DNA of 40,486 bases from Sphingomonadaceae bacterium 3R27E2-A (GTDB taxonomy: Bacteria; Pseudomonadota; Alphaproteobacteria; Sphingomonadales; Sphingomonadaceae): assembly GCA_005503165.1 (NCBI GenBank), contig SCNT01000038.1:1-40486 (forward strand). The letters are read 5' to 3'. Each line of letters begins with the position of its first letter. Positions within the stretch are counted from its first letter, which is position 1. The position numbers were made by a program, and so were the translations under genes. The notes under the pieces are model-generated. The model saw only the letters and a program-made list of their open reading frames with translations. It was not told the origin of the DNA and searched no databases. Positions 31,634 through 38,709 of the stretch are shown piece by piece.

Positions 31634-32019
31634 AGATTTCAGGACTGGCGGCGCTGCCGCTGCTGCTGCTCGCGGCGTGCAACGACAAGCCGAACAACGC
31701 CGACATCGCCGCCGCCGAAGCGAAGCAGTCGCGCGACGCCGCGAACGACGGGCGGATCGAGTGCGCGCTCGAGGGTGCGAAGCTGTTCGACCGCACCTGC
31801 ACGGTGGAGGAAATCACCGGCGCTGAGGGGGCCGTGCTGGTGGTGGGGCGGAGCGACGTCGGTTACCGCCGGTTGCAGATCACGACCGACGGGCGCGGGG
31901 TAATTTCAGCCGACGGCGCCGAGGTGGCGAATGTGTCGATCGTCGACGAGGGCGTGATCGAGGTGGCGATCGGGAACGATCGCTACCGACTGCCGGCCGA
32001 TACGGGCGGGGTGGATTGA
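31630..32019 (+). CDS. Small lipoprotein of unknown function
   Basis: A 129-residue protein starting at a TTG that overlaps the ilvD stop (TTGA), with AGGGGG seven bases upstream. The N-terminus [16 protein letters not shown] is a lipoprotein signal with lipobox LAAC; Cys17 would be acylated, and Asn follows, so outer-membrane sorting by LolCDE is likely. The rest ([20 protein letters not shown], two further Cys, then [16 protein letters not shown]) resembles small exported sphingomonad proteins of unknown role. No catalytic motif is seen. Coupling to ilvD may be only positional. Confidence 0.8.
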   Translation: MKISGLAALPLLLLAACNDKPNNADIAAAEAKQSRDAANDGRIECALEGAKLFDRTCTVEEITGAEGAVLVVGRSDVGYRRLQITTDGRGVISADGAEVANVSIVDEGVIEVAIGNDRYRLPADTGGVD

Positions 32020-32059
32020 GGCGCGACGGCCGGTTCGGGGTGGAGAGCGGACGATCCTG

Positions 32060-32263
32060 ATCCTCCCTGCGGCGAAGCCGTGGGGAGGGGGACCGCCCGA
32101 AGGGCGGTGGAGGGGCCGATGCCCGAAACGTCGGTCCAAGGCCGCCGCCCCTCCACCATGCTTCGAGTTTGGGGTTGGATTGCCCCCGGCAATCCAAGTC
32201 CGGTCCGGGGGACCGGACGACCCCAAACTGTCCCCCTCCCCATCGCTGCGCGACAGGGAGGAC
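32060..32263. repeat. Family A paired-hairpin repeat, copy A4, with a nested element
   Basis: Left hairpin CCTCCC-TGCGGC-GAA-GCCGTG-GGGAGG, second hairpin ACCGCCC-GAA-GGGCGGT, spacer, a third hairpin cut after ACCATGC-TTCG, and right hairpin CCTCCCC-ATCGC-TGC-GCGAC-AGGGAGG. The missing half of the third hairpin is replaced by the element at 32166-32229. The copy begins 40 bases after the lipoprotein stop. It fills most of the 321-base gap 32020-32340; the remaining 77 bases up to nnr show no clear promoter. Confidence 0.85.
32166..32229. repeat. Nested three-way-junction inverted repeat inside A4
   Basis: Outer arms AGTTTGGGGT (32166-32175) and ACCCCAAACT (32220-32229) are perfectly complementary over 10 bp. 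Inside are two adjacent perfect hairpins: TGGATTGCC-CCC-GGCAATCCA (32176-32196) and GTCCGGTCC-GGG-GGACCGGAC (32198-32218). The loops, CCC and GGG, are complementary to each other. It is absent from the other family A copies in this window. Confidence 0.85.
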
Positions 32264-32340
32264 TAGGCCACAACCGCCCGAAACTGGGCTACCGGAACCA
32301 TCGAGTTCTCACCCGCGCCGAAACGCGCTACCACAGCCTC

Positions 32341-33699
32341 ATGTCCGTTCCCGCCGATGCCCCGATCCTGACCACCGCCGCGATGCGTGCGGCCGAGGCG
32401 GCTTGCGCTGGCTCGGGAACGTCGCTTGCCGAATTGATGGACCGCGCGGGTGCCGCGGTGGCCGACATCGCTTGGCGCATGGCGGCGGGCGGGCCGGTGT
32501 TGATCCTGTGCGGGCCGGGGAATAATGGCGGCGACGGTTATGTCGCGGCGCGCCTTCTTGCCGAACGCGGAGCCGAGGTGCGTGTCGCGGCGTTCGCCGA
32601 ACCAGCCACCGATCTTGCACGCGCGGCGCGGGCGCGCTGGGGCGGGCCGGTCGAGGCGCTGACCCTCGAGACCGCGCCGGCGCCGCTGGTCGTTGATGCC
32701 CTGTTCGGGGTCGGGCTGACGCGGCCGGTCAGCGGCGATCTCGCCGCGATTTTGTGGCGCTTCGCCGGGCGGCGGGTGCTGGCGGTCGATGTGCCGAGCG
32801 GGGTCGATGGCGATGGGTTGCACGACTGGGCGCCGCCGCTGCCCGCCGACGTCACGCTGGCGCTGGGGGCGTTGAAGCCCGCGCATATGTTGCTGCCCGC
32901 TGCGCCCCATTGCGGGCGGGTGTTGCTGGCGCCCATCGGGATTGCAGCCGACCGGATGATGCGGAGCGCCCCCAAGCCGATAGTCGCGATGCCGGGCGCA
33001 ACGTCGCACAAGTTCAATCGGGGTATGGTGCTGATCCGGTCGGGGCCGATGCCCGGTGCGGCGCGGCTGACCGCGGCGGCGGCGCTGCGCAGCGGGGCGG
33101 GCTATGTGGTGCTGAGCGGGGCGGCGGACGCGCCGCTTGAAGCGATCATCGCCGAGGATGGCGACTGTTACGACGAGCGCTTGCGCGATGCCCGGGTGGG
33201 TGCGGTGGTCGTCGGGCCGGGCTATCCCGCGGCCCCGGCGCTCGATCGCGATGTCGCGGCGGCGCGCGATGCCGGCAAGCCGCTGGTGATCGATGCCGCT
33301 GCCATCGCCTCGGCCCTGCCGCGCCTGCGGGCGCTTGGCGGGACTCTACCCGCCATCCTGACCCCGCACGAAGGCGAGTTCGCCAAGGCCTTTCCCGGGT
33401 TGGAGGGCAGCAAGATCGACCGGGCGAAAGCCGCCGCGGCCGATGCCGGGGCGGTGGTGATCTACAAGGGTGCTGATACCGTCGTCGCAGCGCCCGATGG
33501 CCGTGTCGTCGCGGCTTGGCCGGGCAGCCCCTGGCTCGCGACAGCGGGGACGGGCGATGTGCTCGCAGGGGCGTGCGGCGCCATGCTCGCGCGCGGCGGC
33601 GATGCCTTCGACGCGGCGGTTTCCGCGGTGGGCTGGCATATTGCGCGCGCTCGGGCTATCGGCCCCGGCCTTGTGGCCGACGACCTGCTGAAAGACTGA
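32341..33699 (+). CDS. nnr: Bifunctional NAD(P)HX epimerase/dehydratase
   Basis: Repairs hydrated NAD(P)H: an N-terminal YjeF epimerase and a C-terminal ADP/ATP-dependent dehydratase, 452 residues in total. Visible in the first half are AELMDRAGAAVAD, LCGPGNNGGDGYVAARLL (about 57-75) and VDVPSGVDGDG; in the second half HKFNRGMVLIRSG, VVVGPGY, LTPHEGEFAKAFPG, YKGADTVVAAPDG and TAGTGDVLAGACGAM, the nucleotide/ADPr-binding stretch. ATG at 32341 gives MSVPADAPILTTAAMRAAE, the normal N-terminus. The stop is one base before the next gene's GTG. Confidence 0.94.
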   Translation: MSVPADAPILTTAAMRAAEAACAGSGTSLAELMDRAGAAVADIAWRMAAGGPVLILCGPGNNGGDGYVAARLLAERGAEVRVAAFAEPATDLARAARARWGGPVEALTLETAPAPLVVDALFGVGLTRPVSGDLAAILWRFAGRRVLAVDVPSGVDGDGLHDWAPPLPADVTLALGALKPAHMLLPAAPHCGRVLLAPIGIAADRMMRSAPKPIVAMPGATSHKFNRGMVLIRSGPMPGAARLTAAAALRSGAGYVVLSGAADAPLEAIIAEDGDCYDERLRDARVGAVVVGPGYPAAPALDRDVAAARDAGKPLVIDAAAIASALPRLRALGGTLPAILTPHEGEFAKAFPGLEGSKIDRAKAAAADAGAVVIYKGADTVVAAPDGRVVAAWPGSPWLATAGTGDVLAGACGAMLARGGDAFDAAVSAVGWHIARARAIGPGLVADDLLKD

Positions 33700-33700
33700 T

Positions 33701-34900
33701 GTGAGCGAAACCGCCCTGATTACCCGCATCGCTGCGCGCGGCGACGGCGTCACCGCTGACGGTCGCCATGTCGCGGGTGCGGTACCCGGAGACCGCGTGC
33801 GCTCCGACGGTATTCTCATCCCGGGCCCGAACCGCGCGGAGCCATTATGCCGCCATTTCGGTAAATGTGGCGGGTGCCAGTTGCAGCATGTCGCCGAAGA
33901 TGCGCTCGCCGACTATGTCCGCGACCGGGTGGTGGGCGGACTGGCGGGACAGGATGTCGAAGCGGCGGAGGTTTTGCCCGCGCTGCTCTCGCCGTCGCAC
34001 AGCCGCCGCCGCGCCGCGCTCACCGCGCTGCGCACGGGACGGCAGGTGGCGATCGGCTTCAACGCGGCGCAGAGCAACCAGATCGTCGACATGCGCATGT
34101 GCCCGCTGCTGCTGCCCGAGCTGTTCGCGCTGGTCGCGCCGGTGCGCGAACTGCTGGGCCTGATCGCGCCGCAGCGGCGGCCGGTGAAGGTCAAGCTGCA
34201 GATGCTTGACCAGGGCGTCGAGCTGCTGCTCGAAGGCGTGAAGGCCGAGGGGCTCGACGCGGCGATGGCGCTGCAGGATTTTGCCGGCGCGCACCGGCTG
34301 GCGCGTTTCGTGATCGACCAGGGCGACGGGCCCGAGATCCTGTGGCAGCCCGATCCGCCGACGGTGCGCTTCGGCGGTATCGCGGTCGAGGTGCCGGTCT
34401 TTGCCTTCCTGCAGCCGACAAGGGTAGGGCAGGAAGCGCTGGTCGACGCCGTTACGAAAGCGATCGGCGATGCGGGCGCAGTGGCCGACCTGTTCGCCGG
34501 GATCGGCACCTTCGCGCTGTCGGTGCAGGCGGGGCGGAAAGTCTATGCCGCCGAAGGCGCGCGCGACGCGATCGCGGCGCTGGCCGGGGCTGCGAACCGC
34601 GTGCGGGCCTTGGTCGCTACCGAGCATCGCGACCTTTTCCGGCGGCCGCTCGTGCCCGCGGAACTGAACCGGTTCGGCGCGGTCATCCTCGACCCGCCGC
34701 GCGCCGGGGCCGAGGAGCAGGCCAAGGAACTGGCGGCGTCGACCGTGCCGGCGATCGCCTATGTCAGCTGCAACCCGGCAAGCTTTGCGCGCGACGCGAA
34801 GATTTTGGTCGCGGGCGGCTACAGGCTCGACTGGGTGCAGCCGGTCGGGCAGTTCCGCTGGTCGACGCATGTCGAACTGGCGGGACGGTTTTCGCGCTAA
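33701..34900 (+). CDS. RumA/RlmD-family 23S rRNA (uracil-5-)-methyltransferase-like protein
   Basis: A 399-residue SAM-dependent RNA m5U methyltransferase. Order: an N-terminal TRAM-like RNA-binding segment (LITRIAARGDGVTADGRHVA), the Fe-S-type cysteines CRHFGKCGGCQLQH (about 50-63), a central domain, the SAM motif VADLFAGIGTFALSV, ILDPPRAGAEEQAKEL and the catalytic Cys in IAYVSCNPASFARD. The modified site (U747, U1939 or tRNA) cannot be decided from sequence. The GTG start is one base after nnr. It converges on the MAPEG gene 34 bases away. Confidence 0.92.
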   Translation: MSETALITRIAARGDGVTADGRHVAGAVPGDRVRSDGILIPGPNRAEPLCRHFGKCGGCQLQHVAEDALADYVRDRVVGGLAGQDVEAAEVLPALLSPSHSRRRAALTALRTGRQVAIGFNAAQSNQIVDMRMCPLLLPELFALVAPVRELLGLIAPQRRPVKVKLQMLDQGVELLLEGVKAEGLDAAMALQDFAGAHRLARFVIDQGDGPEILWQPDPPTVRFGGIAVEVPVFAFLQPTRVGQEALVDAVTKAIGDAGAVADLFAGIGTFALSVQAGRKVYAAEGARDAIAALAGAANRVRALVATEHRDLFRRPLVPAELNRFGAVILDPPRAGAEEQAKELAASTVPAIAYVSCNPASFARDAKILVAGGYRLDWVQPVGQFRWSTHVELAGRFSR

Positions 34901-34908
34901 AGCTCCAC

Positions 34909-34921
34909 TCCCGCAGCGGGA
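34909..34921. terminator. Small palindrome between convergent genes
   Basis: TCCCGC-A-GCGGGA is a perfect inverted repeat in the 34-base gap between the convergent methyltransferase and MAPEG genes. It has no T run on either strand, so it is only a weak candidate for a bidirectional terminator. Confidence 0.3.
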
Positions 34922-34934
34922 CGGGAAAGCTGGC

Positions 34935-35369
34935 TCAATGCAGCACAAACCCCATGAAGGCGTGCACGCACAGCGCGAGCAGCGCGAGGCTCGCCAGTGC
35001 GAAGATGGCGAAGCGCCACATCACGCGGTTGACCGTGACCTGCACCAGGCTGTGCAGGATGCGGAGCACGACATACGCCCAGGCGAGCTGGGTGTTTAGG
35101 CCGCCGCCCATTCCGCCAAGCGCGAGCGCGAGCGCAACGGCGTAGAAGACCGTCGGCTGCTCCATCAGATGGTTGTAGTTGTGCGCCTTCCACTGGACCT
35201 CGGGCGGCAGCACGTCGTCGAGATTCTTGCCGGTGCCGCCGACCATCTTGGCGGCGTCGATCTTCGCGCGGCTCATCGCGGGGATGCGTGTCGCGTACAT
35301 CCATACCCACATCACCATCGACCAGAGCGCGAGCGTCGCAACCGGTCCCAATATTGCGGTGCTGTTCAT
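34935..35369 (-). CDS. MAPEG family membrane protein, copy 1
   Basis: A 144-residue integral membrane protein of the MAPEG superfamily (eicosanoid/glutathione-metabolism-like). Four predicted helices: about 5-27, 73-92, 97-117 and 120-141. Family-like residues include NYNHLMEQPTVFYAVALAL and AWAYVVLRILHSLVQVTVNRV, where glutathione-binding Arg/Asn residues sit in proven members. It lies 16 bases after its paralogue (35386-35817) on the same strand, with which it shares about half its residues by eye. The physiological substrate of bacterial members is mostly unknown. Confidence 0.88.
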   Translation of the reverse strand: MNSTAILGPVATLALWSMVMWVWMYATRIPAMSRAKIDAAKMVGGTGKNLDDVLPPEVQWKAHNYNHLMEQPTVFYAVALALALGGMGGGLNTQLAWAYVVLRILHSLVQVTVNRVMWRFAIFALASLALLALCVHAFMGFVLH

Positions 35370-35385
35370 CTTCTTCTCTCCCCCT

Positions 35386-35817
35386 TCAACCCAGAGTTGC
35401 GATGACCGCGAGCAGCGCGAGCGCCAGCAGGCACAAGGTCGACAGCGCGAAAATGGCGAAGCGCACCGGGATACGGTTGACGGTCGCCTGCCAGAAGCTG
35501 TGGACGACGCGCAGCACGACATAGGCCCAGGCGACCCACACGACATAGGCGGGATAGCCGCCGACCGCGTGCAGGATCAGGATCACCGCATAGAAGAGCG
35601 TCGGCTGCTCGAGCAGATGCGTATAATTGTGCGATTTCCAGTTGGTGACCGGCGGCAGCACACCTTCGAGATCGCCGCCGCGCCCGCCCGGCGGCGCTGC
35701 CTTCAGATCGATGCCCGACTTTGCCAGCGCGCGGAAGCGCGACACCGCGACCCAGGCCAGCATGATCAATGTCCACAGGATCAGCACCGCGCCGGGTGCG
35801 AGAATGTTGGGCGTCAT
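35386..35817 (-). CDS. MAPEG family membrane protein, copy 2
   Basis: A 143-residue paralogue of the gene at 34935-35369, with the same four-helix layout and motifs NYTHLLEQPTLFYAVILIL and AWAYVVLRVVHSFWQATVNR. It is the upstream member of the pair. The minus strand has GGGGGAG six bases before the ATG and a possible promoter, TTGCAT (35867-35872) and TAGCAT (35845-35850), 16 bp apart, in the 64-base gap to the CoA transferase end. The tandem arrangement points to a local duplication. Confidence 0.88.
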   Translation of the reverse strand: MTPNILAPGAVLILWTLIMLAWVAVSRFRALAKSGIDLKAAPPGGRGGDLEGVLPPVTNWKSHNYTHLLEQPTLFYAVILILHAVGGYPAYVVWVAWAYVVLRVVHSFWQATVNRIPVRFAIFALSTLCLLALALLAVIATLG

Positions 35818-35881
35818 GTAGCTCCCCCTCTTTGTCTGGCGGCGATGCTAGGGATCGCAAGCCATTATGCAATTGCCCAAT

Positions 35882-37048
35882 TCAGTCCCGCCGCGCCGCC
35901 AGTTCGGCGCGGATCGCGTCGCCGTCGCCGTCGATCCGCGGGGCAAAGCCGATGTCGCGCACCGGCGCGGCGCCGTATCTCACCGGCGGCTGCATTTCGT
36001 AATAGCCGCCGACGTCGGGGTGGATGCGGCGGCGGAAAAAGCCGGTTTGGGCGAGGTGCGGATCTTCGCGGATGTCCTGCAGGTCGCGCACCGCCATCGC
36101 CGGAATGTCGTTCTCGGCAAACAGCGCGAGCCATTCGGCGCTAGACCGCGCGGGGGTGCGCTCTGCGATCGCGGTGTAGACGAGCGGCATATGCCGCGCC
36201 TTCGCCTTCGCGGCCTCGAATTCGGGGGAGGTCAGCAGTTCGGGGCAGCCCAGCAGCCCGAGCAGCCGTGTGGTCGATTCGGCGGTATAGGGGACGATCG
36301 CAAGATAACCGTCGCTCGTCGGGAAAGGCTGGCGCGTCGGGTCGAGCTGGCGCGGATAGCCTGCTGGGCCGATCGGCGGATCGAGCGTGTCGTCGCGCAG
36401 ATGCTCGACCATCATGAAGCTGGTGAAGCATTCGAACATCGACACTTCGACCGCCTGCCCCTCGCCGGTGCGGAGTTTGTGGATCAGCGCCGCGAGGATC
36501 GCCTGCGCGCCATATTGGCCGGCCACCTTGTCGGCGATCAGCGAGGGCAGGTAGCGCGGACGCGGATCGCCGTCGACGCGCGGCAGCAAGCTGGTCGTCC
36601 CCGTCGCGGCCTGGATGACGTCGTCATAGGCCTGCAAATCCGCGTACGGCCCGTCCTGGCCGAAGCCGGTCCCATGGACATAGACGATGTCGGGCTTGAT
36701 CGCCCTGCAGCCTTCATAATCGAAGCCGAGGCGCGCGATCGCCTTGCCGCGGACATTGTGAAAAAAGACGTCGGCCGTCGCAATCAGGTCTCGAAGTACC
36801 GCGGCATCGTCAGGCTTCTTAAGATCGAGCGCGATCGAGCGCTTGCCGCGATTGACGGTCAGATGGACTGACCCCATCGTCGGGTCGGGGACGCCGTTGC
36901 CGAGGTAGCGCGAGATGTCGCCGAGCCCCGGCGCCTCGACCTTGATCACTTCGGCGCCGAGATCGGCGAGCATCTGCGTCGCATAGGGACCGAAGATGAC
37001 CGTCGTGAGATCGATGATCCGGATTCCCTCGAGCATGGCCACCGGCAT
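35882..37048 (-). CDS. CaiB/BaiF-type (class III) CoA transferase
   Basis: Transfers CoA between an acyl-CoA donor and a carboxylic acid; the acids involved are unknown. The 388-residue protein begins MLEGIRIIDLTTVIFGPYATQ (after MPVA) and has LGAEVIKVEAPGLGD, NRGKRSIALDLKKPD, DVFFHNVRGKAIARLGFDYE, a catalytic Asp probably in SLIADKVAGQYGAQA and GEGQAVEVSMFE, all family-typical. The first ATG is chosen because AAGGGAG lies just upstream; a second Met follows four codons later. It sits between the MAPEG pair and ornithine decarboxylase on one strand, separated from the latter by a terminator, with no degradative operon nearby to name the substrate. Confidence 0.9.
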   Translation of the reverse strand: MPVAMLEGIRIIDLTTVIFGPYATQMLADLGAEVIKVEAPGLGDISRYLGNGVPDPTMGSVHLTVNRGKRSIALDLKKPDDAAVLRDLIATADVFFHNVRGKAIARLGFDYEGCRAIKPDIVYVHGTGFGQDGPYADLQAYDDVIQAATGTTSLLPRVDGDPRPRYLPSLIADKVAGQYGAQAILAALIHKLRTGEGQAVEVSMFECFTSFMMVEHLRDDTLDPPIGPAGYPRQLDPTRQPFPTSDGYLAIVPYTAESTTRLLGLLGCPELLTSPEFEAAKAKARHMPLVYTAIAERTPARSSAEWLALFAENDIPAMAVRDLQDIREDPHLAQTGFFRRRIHPDVGGYYEMQPPVRYGAAPVRDIGFAPRIDGDGDAIRAELAARRD

Positions 37049-37210
37049 TGTCTCCCTTGTCGTTGTACCTCGGGCGAATGGTTGCGGAAGAAGACCGAAG
37101 AGGCAATGACCGTTTGCGCGCGCGCGCGGTTTTCATTGATTCGGGCGCCGTTCAACACGGCGCGGCTTGGGGCTTTCCGCCGCGGCAGAAGAGCGATGAC
37201 CGCGCAGGGC

Positions 37211-37247
37211 AAAGAAAAAGGGCCGGCGCCAAGATGCGACCGGCCCT
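37211..37247 (-). terminator. Intrinsic terminator of the ornithine decarboxylase gene
   Basis: Read on the minus strand: AAAGGGCCGG (37247-37238), a 13-base loop, CCGGCCCTTT (37224-37215) and then TTCTTTG. A 10-bp stem ending in a T-rich tract is a classic Rho-independent terminator, 27 bases after the decarboxylase stop. It is the only textbook one I see in this window. Confidence 0.85.
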
Positions 37248-37273
37248 TTCCATATTCGTTTCCGCTGTCCGGC

Positions 37274-38467
37274 TCAGAACAGCTTGGTCACCGTCGCGCT
37301 ACGGCGCTCTGGCTCGGCTTCGCCGGTGTAGAGGCTCACCATCGGCTCGTCGCTGACAACATGGGTCTCCTCGGCGCCGAAGCCGTTGAACCTGGTGCGC
37401 ATCGCGCAGCCATAAGCGCCGAGCATGCCGATCTCGATGAAGTCGCCGGCCTTGACGTCGTCGGGCAGGAAGAAGGGCCCGGCCATATGGTCGAGGTCGT
37501 CGCAGGTCGGGCCGTAGAAGCTGAACGCCGTCATTTCGGCGTCGCTCTCAGGCTCGCGCAGCAACGTGACGGGGAAGCGCCAGCCGACATGCGCAGCGTC
37601 GAACAGCGCGCCGTAAGCGCCGTCGTTGATGTAAAGCTCGTCGCCGCGGCGCTTTTCGACGCGGACGATCAGGCTGCTATACTCGGCGGCGAGCGCGCGG
37701 CCGGGTTCGCACCAGAGCTCCGCCGAATAGCTGATCGGCAGGCTTTCGAACGTGCGGTGGATCGTGTCGAAATAGGCGCCGAGCGGCGGGGGCTCCATGC
37801 CCGGATAGGACGAGGGGAAGCCGCCGCCGACATCGATGATGTCGACCGTCACCGCCGCCGCGACGATCGCCGCGCGGACGCGCTCCATCGCCTGCGCATA
37901 GGCGTGCGGGGTCATCGCCTGGCTGCCGACGTGGAAGCAGATGCCGAGCGCGTCGCTGGCCTGGCGCGTCGCCATCAGCAGTTCGGCGACGTCCTCGGGC
38001 TCGGCGCCGAACTTGGCGGCGAGGCTGAGCTTCGAATGGTCGGACGAAACGCGCAGGCGCACGAGCAGATTGAGATCCTGGGCGCCCTCAGTCGCACGGA
38101 CGATCTTCTCGAGCTCGTCCATGGTGTCGAGCGAGAAGGTGCGCACGCCATGCTTCCAATAGGCTTCGGAAATCGCTTCCTCGGCCTTCACCGGATGCAT
38201 GAAGCAGAGCACCGCCTTGGGCAGGGTGCGCGCGACGAGGCGAACCTCGGCGATCGAGGCGACGTCGTAATGCGTGACACCCGAATCCCACAGCACGCGC
38301 AGCAGATCGGGCGACGGATTCGCCTTGACCGCATACATGGTCGTGCCGGGAAATCGCTCGATGAAGAAACGCGCTGCACGCGCCGCGGCGTGCGGGCGGA
38401 CAAGCGTAACAGGTTCGACCGGCGAAAGTGCCTGAATCAGCCCGTGGGCGCTATGATGCTGGTGCAA
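37274..38467 (-). CDS. Ornithine (or lysine/ornithine) decarboxylase, fold type III
   Basis: PLP enzyme forming putrescine (or cadaverine) from ornithine (or lysine); cytoplasmic. The 397 residues match the alanine-racemase-fold decarboxylases: PLP Lys48 in TMYAVKANPSPDLL, FHVGSQ, the phosphate-binding DVGGGFPSSYPG, CEPGRALAA and the cross-subunit catalytic Cys322 in YGPTCDDLDHM, with LGAYGCAMRTRFNGF near the end. The start used is a TTG (protein M-HQHHSAHGL); a good promoter and a structured leader of about 75 bases lie upstream, and an intrinsic terminator follows. It is divergent from the TrxR-like gene. The substrate choice is not readable from sequence. Confidence 0.93.
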   Translation of the reverse strand: MHQHHSAHGLIQALSPVEPVTLVRPHAAARAARFFIERFPGTTMYAVKANPSPDLLRVLWDSGVTHYDVASIAEVRLVARTLPKAVLCFMHPVKAEEAISEAYWKHGVRTFSLDTMDELEKIVRATEGAQDLNLLVRLRVSSDHSKLSLAAKFGAEPEDVAELLMATRQASDALGICFHVGSQAMTPHAYAQAMERVRAAIVAAAVTVDIIDVGGGFPSSYPGMEPPPLGAYFDTIHRTFESLPISYSAELWCEPGRALAAEYSSLIVRVEKRRGDELYINDGAYGALFDAAHVGWRFPVTLLREPESDAEMTAFSFYGPTCDDLDHMAGPFFLPDDVKAGDFIEIGMLGAYGCAMRTRFNGFGAEETHVVSDEPMVSLYTGEAEPERRSATVTKLF

Positions 38468-38542
38468 CTCAAGGGACCCCCAAAAATAACGTTAAACATC
38501 CAAGGCTGCCTTGCGGTTATTGGAAGTCCCCCTGGGGCAGCG
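38468..38542 (-). promoter_or_regulatory. Structured 5' leader of ornithine decarboxylase
   Basis: From the predicted transcription start to the TTG codon, the minus-strand RNA contains CAAGG-CAG-CCTTG, and GGGAC near the 5' end that can pair with GTCCC next to the start codon. GGGGGT just before GTCCC is the probable ribosome-binding site, so the pairing could hide it. Alphaproteobacterial speF leaders are known RNA elements at this position in Rhizobiales; I cannot show homology. Confidence 0.3.
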
Positions 38543-38548
38543 GAGGGC

Positions 38549-38577
38549 GATATATGCAGGGGGGTCCCCCCTGTAAA
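38549..38577 (-). promoter_or_regulatory. Ornithine decarboxylase promoter with a palindromic spacer
   Basis: On the minus strand TTTACA (38577-38572) and TATATC (38554-38549) are separated by exactly 17 bases. The spacer is almost entirely the perfect palindrome CAGGGGGG-A-CCCCCCTG (38573-38557), which also reaches into the -35 hexamer. A protein bound there would block RNA polymerase directly; alternatively the sequence sets DNA shape. Confidence 0.55.
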
Positions 38578-38596
38578 GACCCTTTGGCGCAATTTT

Positions 38597-38645
38597 GTAA
38601 CGCATCGGTAACAGGCGCGCTGAAGCGGGCCTCATGCGCGGTAAC
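38597..38645. promoter_or_regulatory. Three phased GTAAC direct repeats
   Basis: GTAAC occurs at 38597, 38608 and 38641, offsets of 11 and 33 bases, so all three lie on the same DNA face. They are in the 242-base gap between ornithine decarboxylase and the TrxR-like gene, 65 to 113 bases before the latter's ATG. They may be an activator or repressor binding array, or chance in so short a motif. Confidence 0.3.
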
Positions 38646-38709
38646 CGGGGGACAAAGCCGCCGATTCCGGATATTGCTGGGCGCTCTCCCATCAAGAGGA
38701 CCGCGCCGC

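Noticed and set aside
32080..32340. Upstream extension of the nnr reading frame
   Set aside because: It is encoded by repeat A4 and its nested element; the ATG at 32341 gives the standard N-terminus.
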